From: Bacteroidota bacterium
GTDB lineage: Bacteria > Bacteroidota > Rhodothermia > Rhodothermales > UBA10348
Length of the DNA: 64,000 nt
Direction of reading: 5' to 3'
Assembly: GCA_029262855.1 (NCBI GenBank)
Contig: JAJCYP010000004.1
Coordinates: 33,611-97,610 of the forward strand
Made by a program: the position numbers and the translations under genes. Each line of letters begins with the position of its first letter. Position 1 is the stretch's first letter. Below, piece after piece: positions 26,732-37,013 of this stretch. Under the pieces are notes generated by a model. It saw nothing but the letters and a program-made list of their open reading frames with translations, was not told the origin of the DNA and ran no database searches.

Positions 26732-27583
26732 CTACTGACCGATTCTAAAGTCAACTCTACGATTCTCGGCGCGTCCCTCATCGGTTGAGTTGCTCGCGAC
26801 CGGACGACTTTCGCCATAACCCGCAGCCGATAGACGCTCTGCGTCCACGCCACGCCGCTCCAAATAGCTCGTCACTGATTCCGCCCTCGCTCGACTGAGC
26901 GTCAGGTTTGAGGCAGGATCGCCCACACTGTCACTATGGGATTCCACCCGAATGGTGGCCTCCGGACAATCACCCAGCGCCGAGAGGAGCTGATCCAACT
27001 GTCCCCTCGCTTCTTCCGAGAGATCAGCACTGGCAAACTCGAAGTGGACCGTGGAGTTGGCCAGAATGTCGGCAAGGCTGGTGCCACACGCCGGCTGTTG
27101 TCGGTCCGGAGCACTCGATGCGACGCGGATGTCATTGTTCACAGGGCCCCAGGGCCAGAGCGAAACCGCAATCCCGGCTGCCTCCGCCTTGGCACTCTCG
27201 CTGGAGGCTACTCCACTCAATGCCAGCGTCCGATCCTGACGGCTCAGCTCCACCCATCGCATCCCGGATTGGGCAAGTCCGGCTCGGACCGGGACCATGT
27301 CCGAGTCCGTGACCTGGTGCAGCCTTACTTCGCTGCGGACGCGCACCACGGCGTCGGTCGAGAGGACTTCGGACGCAGCGGCAGCGGCTGCATCCTCATT
27401 CGGCGCATATCCCGCAAGCGTGATGTATCGCCCATCGCCGTCCACCTCGGCCCAATCATGACCGCCGTCATTCAGGGTCTGTTGGGCGGTTGCTAAAACA
27501 TCCTGCTCCACATGGTATGCACAGTACCATGTCAGCAGGGCGAGTAGAAGAACCCCTATGAGGAGGGGCAGAAGGGACTTCAT
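26732..27583 (-). CDS. OmpA-family protein with BON-like domains
   Basis: C-terminal EATIRVESHSDSVGDPASNLTLSRARAESVTSYLERRGVDAERLSAAGYGESRPVASN; N-terminal TM and BON-like repeats. Confidence 0.9.
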   Translation of the reverse strand: MKSLLPLLIGVLLLALLTWYCAYHVEQDVLATAQQTLNDGGHDWAEVDGDGRYITLAGYAPNEDAAAAAASEVLSTDAVVRVRSEVRLHQVTDSDMVPVRAGLAQSGMRWVELSRQDRTLALSGVASSESAKAEAAGIAVSLWPWGPVNNDIRVASSAPDRQQPACGTSLADILANSTVHFEFASADLSEEARGQLDQLLSALGDCPEATIRVESHSDSVGDPASNLTLSRARAESVTSYLERRGVDAERLSAAGYGESRPVASNSTDEGRAENRRVDFRIGQ

Positions 27584-27651
27584 TTCGACTGGGTAGAACT
27601 ACGTAGCTCGAAATACGGATGCGGTGTCGGAAAGTCAATGCCGACAGCCCG

Positions 27652-27699
27652 CTACCGAGAAAGCCCCTCCTCCAGATTCGCCACCGTCAGCGCCATCAC
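27652..27699 (-). pseudogene. Relic of an M28 peptidase 3' end
   Basis: Reverse strand reads VMALTVANLEEGLSR*; matches the last residues and stop of the M28 gene at 33625 (VMALTVANLEEGLAR*), 43/48 nt by eye. Confidence 0.65.
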
Positions 27700-27790
27700 C
27701 ACGGCCTGGCGAAGGCGTCCCTCTACGCCAAACTTGCGGTATTCCGGGGTTTTCCGTATGCATTAATGCTTTCGTCGGTCCCGACTCCGT

Positions 27791-30700
27791 ATGCTCCCCC
27801 CAACGGTTTCGAGCTTTTTCACTGTCGGTAGGCCCCCGTCGGGCTTGCCAAAACCGGCACGCCATCTCGGCCTCACGGGTTTTGCCCTCGGCCTCGGGAT
27901 GCTCGTCGTCGCATCAGCTCCCCCCGTGGCGTGGGGTCAGGTCAGGCCCTCGGGCGGGTCCATTCAGGTCTTGGAGATCGGCCCAAACGGAGGTTTGATC
28001 TGCAAGACACCCGACGCAGCACTCGCGTCTGAGTTGGTCGCCTCGAAGGGCCCGGTCCGTTTGAAGGTGTTCCGCTCGACGAATTCCGATCCGTCCCGGG
28101 TGGGTCTCAAGATCCTTCTTCGGGCCACGAGCCAACTCGAGCAGAACTCCGCGGCCCTGCTGGCCATGAGGCAGGCGGCAGCCCAGTGGGAACTCGCCAT
28201 CCAGAGCCCAATCACCGTGGTGCTGGACGTCGATTATGGTCCGACCCGATTTGGCTCACCCTGGCCGAGTCAGAACATTCTCGGCAGCACCGCCACCAAG
28301 GACTTGGTCGCCAAGCTACCCGACGGTTCCACTGCGGGCGTTGCCGACGTGATTCAGGCCCTGAAGGCGGCTCACCCGAGCGACGAGCAGCTGCAGGCGC
28401 TCTACAACGCCATCCCGATCCCCACACCCTCCACGGCGCGCAGCAGTTTGGGAGCGGTAGAGAACCTGGGTACTCCCGAGTTCACCCAGATGAATCTTCA
28501 GGCGCTCGGATTCCTACCGGCGGTCATGGATTCCAGCCAGAGTGTCAACGCCTTTGGGGCAGTGCCCAACATGGGCTACAACTCGGCCTTCAATTGGGAC
28601 CTGGACCCCACCGACGGGATAACTCCCGGGATGCATGACTTCCAGGGGGTCGTGATTCACGAGATCGGCCACGCGCTGGGATTCATCTCGGCCATCGGAC
28701 TGGGCGGTCCGCCTGACAACCTGTTCGCCGCGTGGGACCTGTTCCGCGTTCGGCCCGATGCGGTCAGCGCCGGGAATCTGGGAAGCTTTACACAGGCAGA
28801 ACGGGTGGTCACGCCAGGCCCGCCCGACAGCGAGACGCTAGTGGAAGAGGGCGGCGCGGTCTACAAGAAGGCGGTTCAGGCGTTCTTCGACGGCTCCCAG
28901 GTGCTGGAATTGAGCACTTCCACAAGCAATGGCGAAGGGGGTGACGGACAGCAGGCCTCCCACTGGAGAGACGACGCGCTCCGACCTCCTTCGCTTGGCT
29001 CCGCACGCAAGATCGGCATCATGGACCCCACGCAGGCTGCGGGCGAGCTCGACTCACTCAAGGCAACCGACCTTCGCATGCTCAAGGTCATCGGCTGGGA
29101 TGTCGGCGGAACGTCGAGTTTCTCAGCACTGGCGCTGACCGTGAACGGAAACGTCCTTGACCTGTCGGCAACGCCCGACACGCTCGAATTGGGAGACCTC
29201 GCACTGGGTGCGTCGGCGAGCGCCAACCTGACCCTGACAAATACGCACGGACAGAACGTGCTGACCTTCTCCGTGGTTGTGGATCCATCCACTCCGCAGC
29301 CGTCGGGCGCCACCGCGACGACTTCGGTCAGTCCCGCCTCCGGCGAGGTTTCCGTCGGCGGTACGATGGGATTGGTCCTCGCGTTTGGCTCGTCGGCAAC
29401 CCGGGCGGTGTTCGGTGGCGTGATACGCATCAGCTCGAATGCGGCTGCCAACCTCGTCGTGGAGATCCCCTACCGCTTCACGGTCGACGGTGCGGTACGC
29501 CCGACCGCCACGATCACCCCGACTTCGCTCACGGCATTTAGCGGGTTGCAGGGAGGTGACCGCGAAACCAGAACCCTTACCCTTTCCAATGCGGGCAATC
29601 TGGATCTGGAGTACGAAGTCATTCTCTCGCTCTCGGCACAGAGCTTCCCACTGACCACGGGCACCGCGGACAAGCGCGCCGGCCAGGGGGCGCTGGAACG
29701 ATTCTTCGGCTCCGAGGCGGCCTCGCGCTCAGAGGTGTTGTTCGCAACAGACTTTGAATCGGACCTCGGGGGCATGGAGGCCACGGGATCATCCGCTTTT
29801 CTCTGGGACCGAACCGCGGAGGGGGCGGCCACGCTACCCGGACACTCACTGCCCACGGCCGCCTACTTCGGCCTCCCCGGCTTCGGCTACTTTGATCTGG
29901 ACGATGGTAGCCTGACGACCCCGGCGATCGACGTTGCTGGGCTCACGGCCGAGGATGCGCTCGTGCTGACCTTCAACTATCACCTCAGGGCCGAGGAGGG
30001 CTACGACTTCGCGACGGTCCGATTGTCCACGGACGACGGACAGTCCTATTCGGAGATTGCCACATCGAACGCGGGTCTCCTCGATACCCAGACCTCCGCC
30101 TGGAAATCGGCTATGATTCTCCTCCCGGATCTCTCCGGGACCACGTCGCCGATTAAGGTCTCGTTCCGCTTCCAGAGCGACGAGACCGAGACCGACGATG
30201 GCTGGTTCATCGACGACGTCCAGGTGGCCATCGTGACGGGAGATCGCCCGGTCTTTGCCGTCCCCAGGACCGGCGTCGTGCCTGGCCTCTCGAACCCGGA
30301 GCCGATCACGCTGACGGTCAAGGCAGGCCCACTTGACCGTGGATTGTACGAGGGCACGCTCAGCGTTGCCACGAATGACCGCGCACGCCCGCTGTTAAGC
30401 GTGCCTTACACCGTTGAGGTGGACGCGCCCCTGGCCCCAACGCTGACGCCGGACACGGCCTCGCTGGTCGCCACCGTCGCCGAAAGGGCCCAGGTAGACC
30501 AATCGTTCGTCGTGACGAACACGGGCTCCAACAGTTCGCTGAAGTTCCTTCGCGTCCTCGAGCCCGCACTTTCTGGCCTGGGGCAGTCGGCAGCGGGGAT
30601 GCTGGCGGAGCGCGCCGCCGCAAGCCAGGCCACGGGTCCATCTGTCTCGGTGCCCAGGGGTGAGCAGATGGCCCGTCGCCAGGAACAGCTCCGCCTTGCT

Positions 30701-33139
30701 CAGGCTTCCTCGGGGCGCTCCCAGGAGTCGGCGCGCGCGGCTCGGCAGGGCGACCTCCCGACAACCATTGAAGTCCAGGGCATCACCCAAATGCCGAACG
30801 GCTCGCTCGTGGTGACGACAGAGTCCGGAAGGACCTTCGTCCTGAATGGGGACCTTGAGGTCATTGCTGACATTCCGTGGCCGCTCGATGCAGGTTTCGT
30901 CAGCGGTGTCACCTACAATGAAGACACCGGAACGCTCTGGTATTTGGTGGCGCGTCAGGTCTACGACTTCGATGAGGTGTCGCTCACGGCGGGGACCCTG
31001 CAGCCCACGGGCCAGCAGTTCCAGCTCGACATCGACGCGAATAGCATTGCGTATAGTCGGGAACTGGGCGCCTTCATGGTGCTCGGAACCGACATGCTTT
31101 ATGCGCTGGACACGGAGGGAGGGGACCTTCCCGGATACCCGCAGGCCATTCCGTTCGGGTTTGGGTCGACTGCGTTTCGGGTCTTTCCCGGATTTTCGGT
31201 AACCGGTGGTGTCGTCGAGTACGGCCTTGAGATTCTCGACAACGCGGGGACGGGCACGCGCTATGACGAGCGGAGGTTTGGGCAGTACGACCAGTTCGGC
31301 CGGGGCTTCCCGACAGCACAAAACCTTGAGTTGTCGCCAGAGCAGACAGAATGCGTGAACCTTTTCACCTACGCTTGTGGCATCCGCGGCCTTCATCGAA
31401 GCCAGGACGACCCGAACGGGGTCCTTTTCGTTCTCATGTCGGACCAGTGGGGGGTGGACTTCGTCGTGAAAATGGCACCTCCGAGCCTGCCAGCGGGCTC
31501 ACAATCGACGGTGGGACTGTCAGGAGCCGGTTTCGCGCGGGGGCTGGCGGCCGGATCCTTCCAGACCGTGACGGCGCGGATCAAACCCGGCCATCGAATC
31601 GCGGGTGTGTACGATGAGAGTGTGACATTCCTCACCAATCACCCGACCAGCCCGACCACGTCGCTCCCTGCCCGGGTGACCGTAACCGGCTCGGGTTCGA
31701 GTCGTCCCAGCGACTTCACGCTCCTCTCTCCGGCAGACGGCGCTACCGACGTCCCCGGGATTCTGACGCTCGCCTGGGGTTCATCGGCCGGCGCCGCTGA
31801 CTACCAGGTCCAGGTCGCGGTCACTTCGGACTTCATCCGCCCGCTGGTTGACACGACCGGGGTATCCGGCGCCGAGTTGACGCTCTCCGGGGTCAGTGGC
31901 GGTGACTTTTGGTGGCGTGTTCGCGGCCGCAACACCAACGGGCACAGCGTCTTCACTCCCCCGTGGCAGTTCACGACCCAGGCCGCCCCGACCCTGGCAT
32001 CCCCGGCTGATGGCGCGGCCGGAACGCCGACCTTGCCGCTGCTGCGGTGGGACGCGCTACCCGGGGCGTCGAACTACCAGGTGCAGGTGGCGGAGGGATC
32101 CGCCTTCACTACGCCAACCACCGACTCGGTCACGGTCTCGACGTCCATGAGGCTTCCACGCCTTTCGAACGATCGGACGTACTTCTGGCGGGTCCGATCC
32201 GGACCAGGCTCGGTACCCTCGCCCTGGTCGACGACCCGGAGCTTCAGGACGGCGATCGTCGGTCCGCAACTGCTCACACCCGCCGACGGCGCGACCGGCC
32301 TGGAGGCGGACGTGACGCTCACCTGGACAGCACCATCAGATGCCCTGTTTTACGAGGCCGAGGTCGCGCAAAGCACCGAATTCGCCACTCTCGTCGATTC
32401 CAGCGTGTTCGTCCCGGACAATTCGTTTGCCCTTTCTGGCCTGGATGCCGGAACGACGTTCTACTGGAGGATTCGATACGCTTACATCGATACCGTCAGT
32501 ATCTCGACTGTGTCCAGCGATTGGTCGACCCGCCGTTTCGAAACGGCCGCGATGGCCTTGGCCGCGCCCCAGCTCGCCTCGCCGTCCGACGGAGAGGTCA
32601 TCACCGGGACGGAGGTGACCTTGTCCTGGATCACTGTCGCCGGCGCCACCGGGTACAACGCCCAGGTATCCACCATCAGCAGTTTCGCCAGCACTATCGC
32701 GGACGAGTCGACCCTTGCTGCGACGTCCCTTTCGGTGGGAGGCCTGGCGCCGGGGTCCACCTACCATTGGCGGGTCCGGGCATCCAATGCCGGAGGAGCT
32801 GGAGAATGGTCGGTCGCGCGGACGTTCATCACCGTTTCGGGGGTCGGAGTCGAGCGACTCGATGATACCCTGCCCACCGAGTTCTCCTTGGCGCAGAACT
32901 ATCCCAACCCGTTCAATCCGATAACCCGCATACCGTTCGCTATTCCAGAACACACACGGGTCGAGATTGGGGTTTTCAATGCGATTGGTGAAGAGGTCGC
33001 TCGGCTCGTCGATGGCCCGCTGGAGCCCGGCCGCTACCAGGCCAGTTGGGATGCCTCCGCCAGCCCGTCCGGCGTCTACCTGTACCGAATCCGGGCCGGG
33101 TCATTCCGGGCCGTCCGGACGCTGGTCTTGCTCCGATAG
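27791..33139 (+). CDS. Giant secreted zinc metalloprotease with Fn3-like repeats and T9SS sorting domain
   Basis: HExxH motif in VVIHEIGHALGFIS; repeated 'SPADGATDV..L.W....GA..YQVQVA' modules; C-terminal LAQNYPNPFNPITRIPFAIPEHTRVEIGVFNAIGEEVARLVDG...GVYLYRI. Confidence 0.9.
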   Translation: MLPPTVSSFFTVGRPPSGLPKPARHLGLTGFALGLGMLVVASAPPVAWGQVRPSGGSIQVLEIGPNGGLICKTPDAALASELVASKGPVRLKVFRSTNSDPSRVGLKILLRATSQLEQNSAALLAMRQAAAQWELAIQSPITVVLDVDYGPTRFGSPWPSQNILGSTATKDLVAKLPDGSTAGVADVIQALKAAHPSDEQLQALYNAIPIPTPSTARSSLGAVENLGTPEFTQMNLQALGFLPAVMDSSQSVNAFGAVPNMGYNSAFNWDLDPTDGITPGMHDFQGVVIHEIGHALGFISAIGLGGPPDNLFAAWDLFRVRPDAVSAGNLGSFTQAERVVTPGPPDSETLVEEGGAVYKKAVQAFFDGSQVLELSTSTSNGEGGDGQQASHWRDDALRPPSLGSARKIGIMDPTQAAGELDSLKATDLRMLKVIGWDVGGTSSFSALALTVNGNVLDLSATPDTLELGDLALGASASANLTLTNTHGQNVLTFSVVVDPSTPQPSGATATTSVSPASGEVSVGGTMGLVLAFGSSATRAVFGGVIRISSNAAANLVVEIPYRFTVDGAVRPTATITPTSLTAFSGLQGGDRETRTLTLSNAGNLDLEYEVILSLSAQSFPLTTGTADKRAGQGALERFFGSEAASRSEVLFATDFESDLGGMEATGSSAFLWDRTAEGAATLPGHSLPTAAYFGLPGFGYFDLDDGSLTTPAIDVAGLTAEDALVLTFNYHLRAEEGYDFATVRLSTDDGQSYSEIATSNAGLLDTQTSAWKSAMILLPDLSGTTSPIKVSFRFQSDETETDDGWFIDDVQVAIVTGDRPVFAVPRTGVVPGLSNPEPITLTVKAGPLDRGLYEGTLSVATNDRARPLLSVPYTVEVDAPLAPTLTPDTASLVATVAERAQVDQSFVVTNTGSNSSLKFLRVLEPALSGLGQSAAGMLAERAAASQATGPSVSVPRGEQMARRQEQLRLAQASSGRSQESARAARQGDLPTTIEVQGITQMPNGSLVVTTESGRTFVLNGDLEVIADIPWPLDAGFVSGVTYNEDTGTLWYLVARQVYDFDEVSLTAGTLQPTGQQFQLDIDANSIAYSRELGAFMVLGTDMLYALDTEGGDLPGYPQAIPFGFGSTAFRVFPGFSVTGGVVEYGLEILDNAGTGTRYDERRFGQYDQFGRGFPTAQNLELSPEQTECVNLFTYACGIRGLHRSQDDPNGVLFVLMSDQWGVDFVVKMAPPSLPAGSQSTVGLSGAGFARGLAAGSFQTVTARIKPGHRIAGVYDESVTFLTNHPTSPTTSLPARVTVTGSGSSRPSDFTLLSPADGATDVPGILTLAWGSSAGAADYQVQVAVTSDFIRPLVDTTGVSGAELTLSGVSGGDFWWRVRGRNTNGHSVFTPPWQFTTQAAPTLASPADGAAGTPTLPLLRWDALPGASNYQVQVAEGSAFTTPTTDSVTVSTSMRLPRLSNDRTYFWRVRSGPGSVPSPWSTTRSFRTAIVGPQLLTPADGATGLEADVTLTWTAPSDALFYEAEVAQSTEFATLVDSSVFVPDNSFALSGLDAGTTFYWRIRYAYIDTVSISTVSSDWSTRRFETAAMALAAPQLASPSDGEVITGTEVTLSWITVAGATGYNAQVSTISSFASTIADESTLAATSLSVGGLAPGSTYHWRVRASNAGGAGEWSVARTFITVSGVGVERLDDTLPTEFSLAQNYPNPFNPITRIPFAIPEHTRVEIGVFNAIGEEVARLVDGPLEPGRYQASWDASASPSGVYLYRIRAGSFRAVRTLVLLR

Positions 33140-33141
33140 TC

Positions 33142-33555
33142 GTGAGATCGATCTGGGGACTTTGCATGGCGATCTCGTTGGGATGCAGCGGATCCGGGAT
33201 GGCGGTTCAGGGGAGCGGCGGCGCCCTCCCAGTGCCCGTCCTGACCTGGATCGGTGACTCGCCTCCCCGGATTCTCGTCACGTTTCGCAGCCAGGATGGT
33301 GTCTCAATTGCGCCCGACCAGCCCCTGATCCTTTTGGTGGAACAGGATTCCGTGGCCTTCCCCATCGCCAGTGGACCGGCGCGGAGCCTCGAGCCCGAAA
33401 ACGGCACCACGATCGATCAAGCCTCCTATCGGAGCGCCTCTCCTTGGGAGGCGCGTCTACTCCGCGCGCCCGGCGACTCGGTTTCAGTTCTGGTCCACGA
33501 CGGGGAAGCGTATCGCGCCTATCCGTATCGATCGGGAGACCTTGTCCGGCGGTAG
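33142..33555 (+). CDS. Small hypothetical lipoprotein
   Basis: GTG-initiated VRSIWGLCMAISLGCSGSGM... with lipobox; starts 2 bp after the metalloprotease stop. Confidence 0.6.
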   Translation: MRSIWGLCMAISLGCSGSGMAVQGSGGALPVPVLTWIGDSPPRILVTFRSQDGVSIAPDQPLILLVEQDSVAFPIASGPARSLEPENGTTIDQASYRSASPWEARLLRAPGDSVSVLVHDGEAYRAYPYRSGDLVRR

Positions 33556-33624
33556 CGAACGTTGGCGGCCGCAGCGCCACCGTCTCGGGGAACGACCAGC
33601 GCCGTGCCACTGCGAGAAGTAGTC

Positions 33625-34995
33625 CTACCGCGCCAACCCCTCCTCCAGATTCGCCACCGTCAACGCCATCACGCCCATCGTCGCCACACCCAAGTTGACA
33701 TGGTCCGGATCCAGCTTATCGATGGTGTCCGCGGGAGAATGGTGGTACCAGAAATAGCGCTCGCCGGCCACGGAAAGCCCCATTCCGGGGACGCCTTCGC
33801 GCATGATCGGCCCAATGTCCGCACCGCCACCGCCTCGGGTGATCTCACCAGACTCGATCGGGTCAAGCAGGGAGCCAATCGCCCGAACCACGTCATACGC
33901 CGCGTCGGAGCCCGTAAATCCAAAGCCGCGAGGCTTGAACACCCCCGCGTCGGACTCCATGGCAAGCACGTGGTTATCCAGTTCCGGCAGGTGCGCGTCC
34001 CGGTACGCATTGCCTCCGCGGAGCCCGTTCTCCTCGTTCGTCCACATGACAACCCGAATGGTTCGCTTCGGGCGGATGCCGAGTTCTTTCATGCGGCGAA
34101 GCGCATCCCACGCCACCACGCAGCCGCCGGCATCATCCATGGCGCCCGTCCCGACATCCCAGGAGTCAATGTGGCCGCCGAAGACTATCACCTCTTCTGG
34201 AAACTCGGAACCGACGATTTCTCCGACCACGTTGCGCGACCAGGCGTCGGGCTCCTGGTGCGCTTCCAGGTAAAGCCGCACGCGAATGGACTGACCGCGA
34301 TCCTGCATCCGCTGCATCATCATGGCATCCTCCACGGTGATGGCGGCATGGGGAATGCGGGGCACGCCGTCCTCATATCCGGAGTTGCCGGTGTGCGGGG
34401 TGGACATCGACTCGGGGCCCACACTGCGAACCAGACTGCCAATTGCCCCTATTCGCGCGGCCTCAACGGCGCCGCGGCTTCTATACGGCACCGTCGCCCC
34501 GTAAGAAGTGAACGCTACGTTCCAGAGCACGATTTTGCCGCGCGCCTCGTCGGCCCGGAGCGTCAACTCGTCGAACGAGCGGACCACCAGGACTTGGCCG
34601 GTCAGCCCTGACGCGGGCGTGCCAATACTGTTACCGAACGCGAGAACCTGGAGGTCGGCCTTTCGAGGCGACAAGAGCGTGAGGGATTCGTCACCACGGA
34701 CCCACTTGGGAACCAGGACCGGTTCGCCCCGCACGTTCTCCAGACCGTCGGCCTCCATCTCCGCCAGGATCCAGTCGATGGCATCTTCCAGCGACTCGCT
34801 CCCGCTGAGGCGGGGGCCAAACGTATCGGTCAGATACGCCAGTCGATCGTAGGTGGAATGATCCGAAGTTGCGGCAGCGATCAGACGCTCCGCGTCGGCC
34901 CGGTGACCCTCGAGCCAGTCCTGACCGGCCGCGACGCCGGGCAGGAGTGCGACCAGAATGACCGATGCCGCCAATCCCTGTCGGAAGCAGCGCAA
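33625..34995 (-). CDS. M28 family metallopeptidase (carboxypeptidase Q-like)
   Basis: Signal peptide; GGHIDSWDVGTGAMDDAGGCVVAWDALR; WTNEENGLRGGNAY; GGGGADIGP. Confidence 0.92.
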   Translation of the reverse strand: MRCFRQGLAASVILVALLPGVAAGQDWLEGHRADAERLIAAATSDHSTYDRLAYLTDTFGPRLSGSESLEDAIDWILAEMEADGLENVRGEPVLVPKWVRGDESLTLLSPRKADLQVLAFGNSIGTPASGLTGQVLVVRSFDELTLRADEARGKIVLWNVAFTSYGATVPYRSRGAVEAARIGAIGSLVRSVGPESMSTPHTGNSGYEDGVPRIPHAAITVEDAMMMQRMQDRGQSIRVRLYLEAHQEPDAWSRNVVGEIVGSEFPEEVIVFGGHIDSWDVGTGAMDDAGGCVVAWDALRRMKELGIRPKRTIRVVMWTNEENGLRGGNAYRDAHLPELDNHVLAMESDAGVFKPRGFGFTGSDAAYDVVRAIGSLLDPIESGEITRGGGGADIGPIMREGVPGMGLSVAGERYFWYHHSPADTIDKLDPDHVNLGVATMGVMALTVANLEEGLAR

Positions 34996-34999
34996 GGGC

Positions 35000-35506
35000 C
35001 TACTTGGTCAGCTTGAGAAAGACGCCGACGCGGGCAGCGAAGTCGGTTCCGCCTCCGATGGTCTGGTTCACCTCAAGGAACGGGCGGTACCGCCGGTCTG
35101 CACCCGAGAGCACCAGACCAGCCACAAGGTTGATCCCGAAGTCCGTGTCGGTTTCATCCAGATTCGAGCCTTCAGGCAGATCAAAGCGGCTCATCTGAAT
35201 CATGAGGCCACCCCCTCCATAAATCTCGCTCCCTACGCCGGACAGCAGATTGAACAGGACGTTGCCATTGATGCGCGACGTAAAGACATCCTCGATCAGC
35301 GGGTAGATATCGAAGCCTACCTGGCCAATCGCCTGACGCCCACCCACGTCTATCCCGAACTGGGCCTGGCCGCCAAACAGGATATCAGTGCCGTCAAAAT
35401 TCAGACCCGTGTGTACACCGATTCGTGGCTGGGAATGGGCTTCGCCAGGTGCGACGGAGGCCAGGAGCAGTGCAGCGAACAGGGCAGGAAAAAGGAAGCG
35501 TGACAT
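35000..35506 (-). CDS. Predicted outer-membrane beta-barrel protein
   Basis: Signal peptide MSRFLFPALFAALLLASVAPGEAHS; alternating amphipathic strands ending VGVFLKLTK. Confidence 0.75.
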   Translation of the reverse strand: MSRFLFPALFAALLLASVAPGEAHSQPRIGVHTGLNFDGTDILFGGQAQFGIDVGGRQAIGQVGFDIYPLIEDVFTSRINGNVLFNLLSGVGSEIYGGGGLMIQMSRFDLPEGSNLDETDTDFGINLVAGLVLSGADRRYRPFLEVNQTIGGGTDFAARVGVFLKLTK

Positions 35507-35583
35507 GTATTCACCAAATGAAGTAAGACTTGCGACTTCGAATATAGAGCCCTTGATTGCGGCGCGCTATCAAACAAGGTCCT

Positions 35584-36999
35584 ATGCACAGGCTATCAGT
35601 CATCTTCCTCGTTTTTCTGATTTTCGATGTCGGCCTCGCCCGGGCCCAAGCACCAGATTCCACCGGCCCCGAGCGGATGGCCATAGGCTTTGATGCGGAG
35701 GTCGGGTTACTCCGCATCAAGAACGCCGACGGCGACAAGGAGACCTACTTTTCGGCGGTACTTCTTCCCACGTTCAGCAAGGGAAATTGGACAGCCGGCG
35801 GTAGAATCAAGCTGCGATTGAACCAGGGTGGAATCCGGGAGGAAGACTACAACGACTTCGTTGACATCCTGTCGATGGCGCGCTTCGTACAGTACGGCTT
35901 CGAACCCATCACGGAGACGCCCGAGAGCGATCTGTACGTGAGGGGAGGCGAACTGGAGAACGTCCAACTCGGCTACGGTCAGTTGATCGGCGAATACCGA
36001 AATACCATCAGCGTCGATCACCCGCAGGTAGGAATCGCGGGCTCACAAAGCGTTAACGGCCGGATGTTCTCGGGGCTGATTTCCAGCATCACGCGGCCCG
36101 GCGTGTTTGGACTGAGGCATTCCTTCTGGCCGTTCGCCGCCAAAGAGGGACATCGTCTCCAGGAGGCGCTGCTCGGCGTGACGGTGGCCGGTGACCTGAA
36201 CCCCGACGGTTTTCTGGTGAACCCCGATGCACCGGGCGTTCCGTACGTGGACGAGGATACCGAACAGAATCCGCTGGTCGCTATCGTGCCGGGCGAGTCC
36301 GCCGGAACGCTTGTCATGGCCTCGGTCGATATTGGGTTGCCGCTGCACTACGACGCTTTTGACGACCTGCTGGTCTACAGCGAACTGGCCAAGATCTCCG
36401 GACACGGGACCGGACTCTCACTGGGACTCAAGGGCGTCAAGAAGCACGGCGACATCCTGATGGAGGCCCTGCTTGAGCAACGCCTCATCGGCAAGGAGTA
36501 CCTCCCCAACTACTTCAATTCGCTCTACCGGGCCGAACGCGTTCAGACCACATCCATTGATCTCGGGGACGGCACAACGATTCCGGCCTTCCAGTCCAAG
36601 CGCAACCTGCTGGCCGGCCAGAATGAGACGCTGGTCGGCACATTCATCGCGTTCGAAGCCGAGGTCAGGGGGAAGTACCGCTTCCGAACCAGCTTCGAGG
36701 AGATCTGGAATAAGGCCAAGGGGGGCTGGTTTCACATGGACATCCGGGTGAGGGATCCCGCACTCCCCTATCAGGTGCGCTTCATGTTCGACCGGGTCAA
36801 TGTGGGCCAGTTGGAGGACATCTGGGGCGGCGACTCGGGCGATGGCATCCTGCGCCTCGAACTGGCCTATGCCTTCTGGGAAAAACTCTTGCTTGGTTTC
36901 CGGTTCCGACAGAGTTTTGAGCCTGTGGAGCGTCTGGGCCGTATCGTTGGACAGGACAAACGCACCCGGATCGAGCCCAACATTGTGATCCGTCTGTAA
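35584..36999 (+). CDS. Secreted/outer-membrane hypothetical protein
   Basis: Signal peptide MHRLSVIFLVFLIFDVGLARAQ; repeated aromatic-ended strands, C-terminus IEPNIVIRL. Confidence 0.75.
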   Translation: MHRLSVIFLVFLIFDVGLARAQAPDSTGPERMAIGFDAEVGLLRIKNADGDKETYFSAVLLPTFSKGNWTAGGRIKLRLNQGGIREEDYNDFVDILSMARFVQYGFEPITETPESDLYVRGGELENVQLGYGQLIGEYRNTISVDHPQVGIAGSQSVNGRMFSGLISSITRPGVFGLRHSFWPFAAKEGHRLQEALLGVTVAGDLNPDGFLVNPDAPGVPYVDEDTEQNPLVAIVPGESAGTLVMASVDIGLPLHYDAFDDLLVYSELAKISGHGTGLSLGLKGVKKHGDILMEALLEQRLIGKEYLPNYFNSLYRAERVQTTSIDLGDGTTIPAFQSKRNLLAGQNETLVGTFIAFEAEVRGKYRFRTSFEEIWNKAKGGWFHMDIRVRDPALPYQVRFMFDRVNVGQLEDIWGGDSGDGILRLELAYAFWEKLLLGFRFRQSFEPVERLGRIVGQDKRTRIEPNIVIRL

Positions 37000-37013
37000 C
37001 CTCAACCCGCCCC

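Noticed and set aside
27760-27769. GCATTAATGC perfect palindrome upstream of the giant metalloprotease
   Set aside because: Short AT-rich palindrome of a kind expected by chance; no second copy seen nearby.
33562-34611. 349-aa ORF on the + strand
   Set aside because: Antisense to the M28 peptidase. Its PLLQIRHRQRHH match to the ORF at 27619 is explained by the duplicated M28 3' end on the opposite strand.
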